Assembly (NCBI GenBank): GCA_003665825.1
Contig: QPFY01000004.1
Span: forward strand, 1,488,001 to 1,552,000
DNA: 64,000 nt
Origin: Microbotryum silenes-acaulis
Taxonomy: Eukaryota; Basidiomycota; Microbotryomycetes; Microbotryales; Microbotryaceae
Reading direction: 5' to 3'
How positions within the stretch are numbered: the stretch's first letter is position 1; every line of letters begins with the position of its first letter. The position numbers were made by a program, and so were the translations under genes. Below are positions 54,642 to 64,000 of this stretch, in pieces. The notes beneath the pieces were generated by a model, which saw nothing but the letters and a program-made list of their open reading frames with translations, had not been told where the DNA came from and did no database searches.

Positions 54642-55221
54642 TAACGCTTCGTACGTCCAATCTCGGACCTGAGCCTGAAACGAGCCTCAATACCCCAAAT
54701 TTTCTTTCTACAGCGTTCAAAAGCGCAACGACTTTGAGAAATACGACATGGTAAGCTCAGACACATACATCACGAGCAGCTTTTCACTCGCAAACTTTAA
54801 CCGACCCGACCTGTGTAACCTGCGTTTTCGTCGTGCACAGGAGGCCAAAGTCCGCGCGACGTTCATCGAAGCGCTCAAGAAGGAGTTCGCCGACTATGGC
54901 TTGACGTACTCGATCGGTGGTCAGATCTCTTTCGATGTCTTGTGCGTCGTCTCTTTTCTCCCAAATTCGACGTCTTGCTCGAACCAGACAAGACCTGACG
55001 GGTAAGTTATTTCTGTGGCCGCAGCCCCGACGGCTGGAACAAGACCTATGCCTTGCGTCACATCGAAGCGGACGATTTCCGCGAGATCCACTTCTTCGGC
55101 GACAAGACTTACAAGGGTGGGAACGATTACGAGATCTACACAGATCCGAGAACGATCGGGCATTCGGTCGAGAGTCCTGCGGATACGATCAGGGAACTCA
55201 AGAAGTTGTTCAACCTATGAT
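54640..55221 (+). pseudogene. SEC53: Phosphomannomutase PMM-1, 3' half separated by inversion
   Basis: Exon pieces: the remainder of the NAS exon to 54651, then [46 protein letters not shown] (ending at a GTGCGT donor) and [34 protein letters not shown] (Mg-binding HAD motif region), [12 protein letters not shown] with TGA at 55219-55221. Introns fall at the same places as in PMM-2. It has no promoter or N-terminal catalytic Asp; those lie 27 kb away on the other strand. Confidence 0.9.
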
Positions 55222-55978
55222 TTAGTTTGACTTGCCATGCAGAAGACGGACGAGATATGGGCCGTACTATGGCGGACTATGTAGAAAATATCATTAATTG
55301 CTAGTTACTGCTCCTTGATTTTCAAAGCTCTTTCGGTTCGCGGATAGAGGGAAGAAGACCTCTGGGCAGGACTACACGGGCGCGACCTCGGGCCAGAACT
55401 ACACGGGCGCTTTCCATTGCAGAACGCTTCTCAGGGCCCGGCCTGCTGCCATAGACACTTGTTTGTACGGTTTCGATTCGTGAGCCTCACGATGCCCAAT
55501 AATGCTCGCTCTGCTCTGGTTCTTGAGAGTGACACCTCATGACCGCGGAATCGGAAGGAGAGGGAAGGGACGATGACAAACGGAAAAGGGGTGAGTAAGA
55601 CCAATCGACGCAAGAGCCAGCCTGAGCCGCCGGCTGCTTTGCGGAGTTTTTTCCATCGTGATCAATGCCTGCCGTCGGTTGCCCATTCAAATTTCCACTA
55701 CTTTACTCAGTGATAAAACGAAAAACATGCTTGCACCCTCATCGGTGTTGAAGCTGGTCAATCTTAAGCTCGGTCGAACGTGCTTCCAAAGCCTCTCCGC
55801 GGCGACCGGATGAGTTGACTCTACTGCCACGCGATCGCGCGCGCCGCGTCGGCAGACGAGCCGCCACGTCGAGCGAGCTCGAGTTCGCACGCGTCCAGCT
55901 GGCGCCCCTTTCGCTCTCTCTCCCTCGCTCCCCTCACGCTCTCTGCCCTCTCCCAAGCAAACGACCCACCACCTGAAC
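55222..55978. other. Intergenic, PMM-2 promoter region
   Basis: About 757 bp between the PMM copies. It has a short direct repeat (ACTACACGGGCGC at about 55370 and 55399) and a CT-rich leader (55905-55955) just before the PMM-2 ATG. Confidence 0.5.
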
Positions 55979-57512
55979 ATGTCCCCCGTCACCCCCTTCA
56001 GTGAACGCCCCCAAGGTGATGTCGTGTGCCTGTTCGGTACGTGTCCTCTGCCTCTGCTTCACCAGGCATCGCGTCGCGCAGTCGCTAGTTCAGTGACTCT
56101 GACCAACTGATCTTCCTCACTCGCGCGCTCTCTTTTCTGGTGCCTCCTTTTCTCTAACAGACGTCGACGGTACTTTGACCCCTGCTCGACGAGTAAGCAC
56201 ACCCATCCCCATCGTCTCCTCCAACAACCGACGAACTGATCTTCAAACCCCTCCATCTCGCGCAGACGGCCTCGCCCGAGATCCTCGAAGTGCTCAAGCA
56301 GGTCCGAGCAAAGGCAGTCATCGGCTTCGTCGGAGGTTCGGATCTCCCCAAGATCACCGAGCAGCTCGCTGTTCATGGCCAGAACAGTAAGTTCGGAACC
56401 GCTCATTCCCGGTGAGGATCATCCCGGACAGCAGCTACCTGCGAGGGCTGTCGACCCGTCTAAAGGTCGGGCCAAGCCTCGCTGCGACGCTCGTGCCAAT
56501 TTTCGAGCCACGTTCCATTCAATGACACCTGTTTCCAATCTCCGAACAGTCACCGACGACTTTGACTTTTGCTTCGCCGAGAACGGCCTGACCGCGATCA
56601 AGCTCGGTCAAGAGCTCGACTCGGCTTCGTTCATCAAGTTCATCGGCGAGGAAAAGTACAAGAAGATGGTCAGGTTCATCCTGCACTACATCGCCGACCT
56701 CGATATCCCCATCAAGCGGTCAGTTGTGATTAAAAGGGGGGGAGGGCTTGCGATTGAATGAGATGATCAATGCGCTGACGAGTTTGCTCTTTCACATGCA
56801 GAGGAACGTTCATCGAATTCCGCAACGGCATGATCAAGTCAGTCCCTTCTCATTGACTGTTCTTGTCAAGAGCCTCTTTGCTGACTGTATATCTCGACCT
56901 CCGCACAGCGTCTCTCCCATCGGCCGTAATGCTTCGTACGACTTGTTCTTTCCCGTACTCATACTCAGAGCGCCAGTCAATCTCATGCACTGTTCTTCGC
57001 CCTCCACAGCGTCCAGGAGCGTGACGAGTTCGAGAAGTACGACAAGGTCAGCCATAAGAGTTTATTCGTAGCGTACCTACGATACCATACTAATGGTAAC
57101 CGCGTTTTCGGCTCTGTGAAATCGAGTACAGGAGTCCAAGGTCCGCGCGACTTTCGTCGAGGCGCTCAAGAAGGAGTTCGCCGACTACGGTTTGACCTAC
57201 TCGATCGGCGGACAGATCTCTTTCGATGTATTGTGCGCCTTCAAGCGGTCATAAAGCTTCGTGGTTGAAACCGCCGCAACTCGATCGCTCATCTTGTCCT
57301 TCACTCTTCTGCGCAGCCCCAATGGCTGGGACAAGACCTACGCCCTGCAACACATCGAGAAGGAGAACTTCAAGGAAATCCACTTCTTTGGCGACAAGAC
57401 CTACAAAGGAGGCAACGACTACGAGATTTACGAGGACAAGAGGACGATCGGGCATGCCGTACAGAGCCCCGCCGATACGATCCGCGAGCTCAAGACTTTG
57501 TTCAAGCTTTGA
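55979..57512 (+). CDS. SEC53: Phosphomannomutase PMM-2 (intact paralogue)
   Basis: Nine exons: 55979-56036, 56161-56192, 56266-56386, 56550-56718, 56802-56837, 56909-56935, 57010-57046, 57132-57232 and 57317-57512, all GT-AG. The protein starts [19 protein letters not shown] and has the HAD motif [11 protein letters not shown] (nucleophile and acid Asp), [72 protein letters not shown] and [18 protein letters not shown], ending [12 protein letters not shown]. Length and motif order match eukaryotic PMM/Sec53. It isomerises mannose-6-P and mannose-1-P in the cytosol, feeding GDP-mannose for N-glycans, O-mannosylation and GPI anchors. It is tandem to the broken PMM-1 and is the only complete copy in the window. 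Confidence 0.95.
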
Positions 57513-58309
57513 TAGATGAAGTTCGATCAAGTCTCTGCTTTGATAGTCACTCTTGGATTGGACGATCGTATTCCATCTCTTATTCTAGAAATACTCGGCC
57601 TCTATCGACTCCTTTCGTGATCCTGGGTTCATTAACCTGATCGTTTCTTCCTTCTTCAAATCTTTCTTTCTTACTTTCCGGGTTGCAATAGACACTACGT
57701 TCCAACTTCTTTCTCGAGTGTTCTCCCGAGTCTCTTCAGTCGCGGTTCGGACAGAAGAGCATAAGGACAATTGGGATGCATTGCGATTCACAGCCATTCC
57801 TGTAGGGTAACCGAAAGACTGGACGAATAAAAGAGAAGTGCGTTTTCCCGACCACGAAAGCCGAACAACCAACGACATTGCGAATTTTCAGTCTCTCGAA
57901 TATGCGCCCAGGATACGTACTGAAGAAAAAAGGAAGAAGCAACGATCTCCAGCCACCCCAAGGGTGACCTTCTCGGAACGTTGTTCAAGGTGGATGATGA
58001 AAATTTGGGGCGGTCCACTTTCTCGAAAGAGGTGTTCCGGTCCGTGTGATCTTGCGCGTCAATAACTAGGGGCTACGCCAAAGAAAGAAGGAGTGAGATC
58101 CCGGAGATTGGTGGTGCGAAAGAGTGTACGAGTCGGAAACCGGTAAGAAAGAGGTTCGTCCCGGGGGCGGGTATCCATCGAGAGTAAAAGTGGGGTGTGG
58201 GCGGTGGGCGGTGGAAGAAGTGAAGGGAGGGAGGAGGTCGAGTCGCGGGTGGGAGATGCGTCTCCATTGTAAAAGTGAACAAGGTCGTAACAACGCGCCA
58301 AAGAGTTAA
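57513..58309. other. Convergent intergenic PMM-2 / RPL30
   Basis: About 800 bp of AT-richer sequence with no supported gene; presumably holds both 3' UTRs and terminators. Confidence 0.5.
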
Positions 58310-58858
58310 TCAAGCGTTGGTGACGGAGAGGAGGTCCGAGTCACCGGCGGACTCGATCGACATGACGCCGACGCGGAAGAGTTTACCGGCGGCGGTGCCG
58401 AGCGCGACGTTGCTGCCATGGTAAAGATGCACGGGCGTCTTGGAGAGCATGGCGTAGTACTCGAGCTCGGAGCGGCGGAGAGGGGGGCAGTTACCGGAAA
58501 TCAAGACGAGCTTGGCTGCGTGGGGAGGAAGGGTAGGGGGTGGTGGTGTGAGTACGGGTGGTCTGGATCTAGATGTCAGCGTGGATGATGTTGACTACTC
58601 ACACTTTCCGGAGCGCATGGCCTTGAGGGTGGACTTGACACCGAGGGTGTACTTGCCCGACTTGATGACGAGGGCGAGACGGCTGAAGGAGGGTGGGTGT
58701 GGTGGGTCAACGCCAGCACTCGATCACGCGGGGCGCGGAGCTGCCAGGCTCAGAGGCAGCCTCCAAGGGCCTAGGGCGGCGGTGGAGGAAAGAAAGACTC
58801 ACGTGTTGATGTTGTCCGAGGACGACTTCTTGGCCTTCTTGGAAGCAGCGGGTGCCAT
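58310..58858 (-). CDS. RPL30: 60S ribosomal protein eL30
   Basis: ATG at 58856-58858, stop 58310-58312, three exons. Exon 1 encodes [19 protein letters not shown]; exon 2 [18 protein letters not shown] and LKAMRSGK; exon 3 [35 protein letters not shown] and [13 protein letters not shown]. This is the L7Ae/L30e fold that binds a kink-turn in rRNA in the large subunit. The length, about 110 residues, is normal. Early introns after a short first exon are usual for fungal ribosomal protein genes. Confidence 0.93.
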
Positions 58859-59442
58859 TGTTGAGATAGGGTGGACTGTGGTGGTGTGGAACGAAAGGCG
58901 GGTCAGCACATGCAATGTGAGCTGCAGTGCAACCGCGAGTTGGCTGAGGCCCGGGGTGAAAAAAAGACGCGGGCGGGCCGAGGTGGTCGTGCGACCCAGC
59001 AGCTACACCCACGCCCCGTCACCCGTAGCCACAGCGCAAAAAGTGTTGGGTCTTTCCATTCAAGCCTCGTGATAACAAGCAGGAAGTACTGACTTGGTGT
59101 GGGATTGGGGGTGGGGAAGACGGTGAGTAGACAGACGACGGAGCAAGCCAAGCTCGCGCCGCCTGCCAACTGTGAAACTCGAGCGGACCTCGAAATTGAA
59201 ATTGCCAAGGCGCAGAGGTGTAATGGGGAATTGTCTGACACCACTCACTCGGCCGGGGCGCGTCGCAGCTTGCCGTCATCGACGCTTGCTTCCGAACCGG
59301 ACACCACCCACATCTCCCTCCGTGCACTCCACACTTTCGCGCTCAGTCCACATCTAGCACGCACCCCACAGGTCACACTACGACCAACGCACCCGCTCGG
59401 CACCCCGACGCCATTTCTCTACGCGTGACTTGTCCACCCACC
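58859..59442. promoter_or_regulatory. Divergent promoter region RPL30 / TAF10
   Basis: 584 bp between divergent starts. No specific site identified with confidence. Confidence 0.5.
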
Positions 59443-60233
59443 ATGAACCCTTCGGCCTTTGTCACCACACCAACTCCTTCATTGTCCAACTGGTCCCAAT
59501 CCAGCACGAGTCAAGCCACGAACGTCAACGGTGTCGGTGTCGGTGCGGGTGACTCGTCCTCTGCTCCTTTCGGCATGGACGCCGACCCTTCTCTACTCGC
59601 ATCCACCTTCGCTTCTACCTCCGACCCCACCCCTTTCTCAAATGCCAACGATACAACCCCCTCAATAGGAGCACCACCAACAACCCAACCCGAGCCCTTT
59701 GAAGAATCCGCTCCAGAACCCAAGACAGCCAAAGAGCGAGCCCAAGACCAACGTGACGTGCAGCTCGCCGAACTGCTCGAGATGATGGACGAGTGGCAAC
59801 CCATCATACCGGACGAAGTGACCGACTACTTTTTGCAAAAGAGCGGACTCGAGACGGATGATCCGAGGGTGTGAGTCTCGATCCGAGTTGGCTAGGGTCT
59901 GCGCGCTTCCCTTGCCGAGCTCACAGATGGATGGCTTGGTGTCGACCTCACAGCAAACGATTACTCGCACTTGCTGCACAACGATTCGTCAGTTCGATCG
60001 CCGCCGATTCGTTTCAGTACGCAAGGGCAAGGACGGCCGCGAGCAAGAGCTCAGGGTCCAAAGCCAAGGTTCGTTCGCGTTCTCGTTCTCCGAGCTTCGA
60101 CCACCGGATGGATACTCATCCCCAGCCTGCATACTTTCAGGGTCGAACCCGGACCGTGCTTACGATGGACGATCTCTCGGCAGCTCTCAAGGATTATGGC
60201 GTCGGAGCGGATCGTGCAGCCTATTATCTCTGA
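59443..60233 (+). CDS. TAF10: TFIID/SAGA subunit TAF10
   Basis: Two exons, 59443-59870 and 59954-60233 (GT-AG; the Val codon is split). The N-terminal ~95 residues are Ser/Thr/Pro-rich. The histone-fold region follows: LAELLEMMDEWQPIIPDEVT, DYFLQKSGLETDDPRV, KRLLALAAQRFVSSIAADSF, QYARART, a Ser/Arg-rich loop, then TRTVLTMDDLSAALKDYGV. This is the TAF10 signature. It is a shared subunit of TFIID and SAGA in RNA polymerase II initiation. The first ATG of the frame is at 59443. It converges on RPC53 with 169 bp between stops. Confidence 0.94.
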
Positions 60234-60402
60234 TGACAGCTTTTGGCTCGCTGTAAGAATTACTGTACACCACACCTGCACTTGCAACCCCTTCAAGATT
60301 ACTCGTGCGGGGACAGAAAACACCAGAGAGAAAGAAGGAGAAAATGCAACAAAAACGAAAGAGTGCATAAAACAAATGCGATAGGAACGCACACAAAAGT
60401 CC

Positions 60403-62521
60403 TCACTCTCGAGCGTCTTGATGCGCCTTGGACTCCCTCTTGACCGCCTTGAGTTTCATCTCGGCCTCCTTCTCCTCCCGATCCTGTTCGGCGATACGAC
60501 CCAACAGATAACTCGCTTCGGGCGCGGCGATGAACTTGTTGTAAGCTTGGCCGAGGATGACGACGCTTGGGATGGGGCGTTGGTCGGGGTCGGTAGGGGA
60601 GGGAGGGTCGTTCAGGTCGGGATGGTCGATCATGGCGATCTCTTGGAGGAAGGTCGGTTGGGCCGCGGGGAGGACCTGATAGGCAAAGGATAGGTATGAT
60701 GATCAGAACCATCAAGTCTGAAAATGAATGCTGAAGCTCACCTCGTAAATGAGATCATTGTTGATCTTGAATGTGACCTTGCCATTACGGTGGATACGCA
60801 TCTCGCCGATCCTGCCCGCTTCCTTGCTGTACCTCGCCGCCTTCTCCTTGCGCGTTCCGGCTCGACCCCATTCGGGAGGTTGAACGTCCGACTTATCGTC
60901 CTTGTTCTCCGGTGGAGAAGTTCCGTCGGCTCGGACGAATTTGGGGAACACGCGAGGGAATTGCATGATGTGCAATTGGTCCGGTTCTCCTGTCTGAGGG
61001 AAGGACCGCGGGTACCAGCTTCAGGTCAGGTTCAATTCTTCGCCCGCGGACTCCTCGGTCGAACCCACCTTGATATCAAAGAACGGCCTCAGGTTTGTAT
61101 CCTCGGGATTGATCGGCTTGGACTCCTCCTTCTCCTCTTCGAGCAAGTTCGTCTTCGAATCGGCCTTGGAGTCGGTCTCCAAGCCCGGTGTCGCGGTCGC
61201 AGAGGAGAGGTATATGGACGACGCTCGCGAATCGTCTCCCGGTTCGGCCTTGACGTCCATTTCGGCTGTGCTCAAGTCACCGCCCTCAGAACTTCTGATC
61301 TATTGAACCTGAATTCGCCTGAAACACAACAGCCCTGAACGCACCTTCACGTTCGGCCTTGGCCTTTCTGAGCTGACGCTCCTTCCTACGTTCAGCGGCC
61401 AATTTTTCGACGCGAGGATCCCTCGGCAGCGTCAACGGCGCCATCTCATCCTCACGACCGATCGAGTCGAGCTCGCGACTGCTCGGAAGCATCCCACTGT
61501 TCTGACGACCTCCATCGTTGTGGGATCCATCGTCCTCCTCCTCGGCTACGTCATCTTCGTCGTCGTCATCCGTCGCGTCGTTCCTACGTCCCGAAAGTTG
61601 GGTTCCGTCACGAGAGGCGTTCATCACCCCTGCTCCCGCCGCTCCGAACGTTCGTTTGCTTCCGAAACCTTTGGCTGTGAGTGTTGTTCCTGCAATTGAG
61701 TAGTCGTCCTCACGAGACAAGATCTCATAGCGTCGACATCACTCACGAGCTCCACCAGGACCTTGGGCCATCGGACCGCTGGCGGTCATCTCGAGTTCGC
61801 GACGAGGGGCCATCGCTCCTCGACCACGACCACGACCACGACCTCGGGACCTCGAATTGTCATATTCTTCCTGTTCAAGTGTAACCGAAAGCGGTCTGCG
61901 TAAGTAAGCTGATTCGGCGCGAGACAGGTGACCTAGGCCATCTCCGAACGGAGACGAAATCTTGTCTCGCTCCTATTTGACTGGCCTCGAATCAGCTCAC
62001 CATCTTGACCTCGCTGTCGAGGTAGAAAAAATGAGAAAAAAGAAGTCAGACGCCCCTGCATTATCACATAGACGTAATGAAGATCGATAGACTGACTCGT
62101 CCTCATCATCCGAAACGGCAGGCCTGTTCTTCCTCGTGTTCTTGGGCTTGAACTTCAACTTGGGCGTGACCGAGCGCGACGCATCCTGCACGTATTCACT
62201 CTGACCACCCAGCAGTCCACCTACAGGACGGACTCTCGGATTCGCTCGCGTGGTCGAGGACGTGGTCGTTGAACTGATACGCTTGGACGACGAGGCGGAG
62301 GCCTCTGCTCCTGTCGAAGGAACCCCATCTCCTGCGTCCTCGGCAGCTCGCATCTCGACATCCTCGGGTGGATCCTCGAACATGACTGCTTCCTCATCGT
62401 TATCTTCGATCTTGGGTTGTTTCGAGCTCGAGGCGATGGGTGATGCAGTAGCGGCGGGAGTGGAGTCGCTCGTGTCGATGACGGAGCGACGACCCCGTCC
62501 ACGGCCTTTACGTTCCGACAT
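60403..62521 (-). CDS. RPC53: RNA polymerase III subunit Rpc4 (Rpc53)
   Basis: ATG at 62519-62521 (MSERKGRGRGRRS), stop 60403-60405, several introns. The N-terminal half is basic and acidic low complexity, with LKFKPKNTRKNRP and an RG-rich stretch (GRGRGRGRGAM). An Asp/Glu run follows, then the conserved C-terminal RPC4 domain: QLHIMQFPRVFPKF, EAGRIGEMRIHRNGKVTFK, NNDLIYEV, FLQEIAMID and SVVILGQAYNKFIAAPEASY. In yeast this domain pairs with Rpc37 and acts in Pol III termination and reinitiation. The nearby tRNA gene is a Pol III template but that is coincidence of location. Confidence 0.88.
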
Positions 62522-62962
62522 GGTTTGGCACAACAGACCGGTGCTCGGGTGAGTGCTTTTTCGAGAGTCGATAAAGGTGACTCGAACAAAACACCTGCTT
62601 GGAGCGAGAGAGGTGTGGGTGAAACTGACGTGCGGGCTGAGTCAGATTGATAGACCAAACAGCTCTGTCTGCGAAACTGAGTGGCGCCCGGCCTCATGCT
62701 GCCTCATGGGCACCGACCGACCCGGGCACCACTGATTCGGCTAATTATCGCTAACAGGAGGTCACACTTTGTATTCGTCGTGAGAAAACACGGACATCGA
62801 GACATTCTCTAGGTCGCGATCGTTTGAAAACAGCGAGGTGTGCGAAGCTGATGTGCACCATCCTTTATCTAGCGTTGCATTCTCAAGCGACGCTCGGACC
62901 CCCACCCGCAATGTCAAAATATTCATGTTCATTCGCCTCGTCACCGCAACAGCAAAACACTC
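62522..62962. other. Intergenic, RPC53 promoter region
   Basis: About 440 bp between the RPC53 start and the stop of the next minus-strand gene. Nothing distinctive recognised. Confidence 0.5.
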
Positions 62963-64000
62963 TCACTTCCATTTCCTTTCGTCGAACGACTGGTCCGAGC
63001 CGACGTTATCGACCCCTCGCCTCTCCTGCTCCATCAGCTCTTCGAACTTTCTCCTCCTCGCCTCGCGATCGGCCGCACTGCTCCCCGAGCTCGGCAATTG
63101 ACCCTGGTTTTGCCCATCGCCTGAACTCACATCCGCAGGAGCGGCCGAAGGGACGTCCCTACGAGAAGAAGATTCGCGGATCGTGTCCCATGACGAAGGA
63201 GGTGCTGCACGTGACTTGCGTAGTTCTTCCCATCGTGAGGGCGCGCCATTGGGATCGGCAGATCGAGACATCGGTGCTCGTCGGCTCGGCGCGACGCTCC
63301 CATCCTCTGCGAGACATGAGGACGAAAAAGCATAAGTGCGCATATATAGCAGCTTGGGAAATCTTTATGAACTCACGCGACAAAAAGGCATCTCGATCAT
63401 CCGCCGCTGCATCATCATGGGCCACATCCACCATACCACCGGGAGGTCCATCGATCGCAGACGACCCTTCACTACCCACGCTTCCGAACGGATTGCTGCG
63501 CTTCAACAAAGGGTTCGACGCCGTCTCGAGTCCCGTACTCCCTTGCTTGATCTCGAGCACGGCTTGATCCATCGCCTTCTTGAGTTTGGCCGCGATGCTC
63601 GGTTCTTGGCCCGAGTCTTTGATCAGATTCTGCGCCGCTCGCGTTCCCGTTACGACGCCAATCTGACTCCTTTGGGCCCCGACATGATTTACGGTTGGTA
63701 AGCTACAAAATCCGGGACTGGCTAGAGCTGTCGAGTACTCTGACACTTCGAGACTCACCCGATGAAACCGCCTAGCAGACCAAGTCCGACGCCGCGACCG
63801 ATGTACGTCATCTTGCTCTTGGCCGCTTGAGGCCCGTTCGCCGCACCGCGCCCCGTCGGATCCGAAGCCTTGGTCGGGTAGAACAGTCGTGGTGGGGTCG
63901 TTGTTGTCGCCGCATTCGCACCGGCACCACCTCCACCAGAGGCTTTGGTCGCCGCTCGCCAGCCCGCGGTGAAGCGCTGTCGAAAGATGTAGGCTGGACC
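62963..64000 (-). CDS. Unrecognised protein, 5' end beyond the window
   Basis: Stop TGA at 62963-62965; the coding sequence runs off the right edge. At the right edge the minus strand encodes AYIFRQRFTAGWRAATKAS, a Gly/Ala/Thr linker, PRLFYPTKASDPTGRG and a glycine-zipper-like MTYIGRGVGLGLLGGFIG, possibly a membrane segment. Later exons encode AKLKKAMDQAVLEIKQG, NPLLKRSNPFG, a Ser/Asp-rich part, SRWEELRKSRAAPPSSWD, REARRRKFEELMEQER and end DERKWK. The introns look like GT-AG (donor near 63375, acceptor near 63303). I do not recognise the family; a mitochondrial or membrane-linked protein is possible. Confidence 0.6.

Noticed and set aside
1..64000. CRISPR arrays, bacterial operons or phage genes
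   Set aside because: None seen; introns, poly(A)-tailed LINEs and fungal gene families show this is eukaryotic nuclear DNA.

Overview
The window looks like nuclear DNA of a basidiomycete yeast or related fungus. Genes are GC-rich and carry many short GT-AG introns. Lanosterol synthase, Rpc53, Taf10, Arp9, Etp1/BRAP2 and an Mcm1-type MADS protein are all fungal in character. I infer Pucciniomycotina (Rhodotorula/Sporobolomyces-like) from overall style; no marker in the window proves it.

Layout. 1-269 is the C-terminus of sulfite reductase beta subunit. 2601-4625 is a GT31-type glycosyltransferase gene broken by two in-frame stops. 4900-5015 is an intron-containing tRNA-Pro(AGG) on the minus strand. 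About 5192-27271 is a head-to-tail chain of non-LTR retrotransposons (LINEs) of three families, called A, B and C here: A1 (full), B1 (full), A2 (3' scrap), C1 (5' truncated), B2 (5' truncated) and the 5' end of B3. Each unit starts directly after the poly(A) tail of the one before. 27270-43330 holds host genes: the 5' half of phosphomannomutase gene PMM-1, ERG7, ARP9, ETP1, an MCM1-like gene, a candidate structured RNA and a gene-poor stretch. 43335-54641 holds, on the minus strand, three short LINE 3' scraps (C3, C2, B4) and the rest of B3, which carries a solo LTR and an internally deleted Copia element. 54640-64000 holds the 3' half of PMM-1, an intact tandem paralogue PMM-2, RPL30, TAF10, RPC53 and the 3' part of an unrecognised gene.

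The main observation is that the two halves of PMM-1 and the two halves of LINE copy B3 are both rejoined exactly if the 27.4-kb segment 27271-54640 is flipped. Both junctions show the same 2-bp CG overlap. The window therefore records a reciprocal inversion (or a mis-join of that form) with one break in PMM-1 and the other in B3 ORF1. Undoing it gives one continuous same-orientation LINE array of nine units, A1-B1-A2-C1-B2-B3-B4-C2-C3, about 33 kb long, followed by the host genes. The array fits repeated target-primed insertion into existing poly(A) tails, like the Zepp clusters of green algae. Loss of PMM-1 is presumably tolerated because PMM-2 is intact.

LINE ORF1 proteins carry a zinc knuckle. 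ORF2 proteins carry an apurinic-type endonuclease, a reverse transcriptase and a C-terminal Cys/His motif. ORF1 and ORF2 meet at TAATG in families B and C, suggesting coupled termination and reinitiation.
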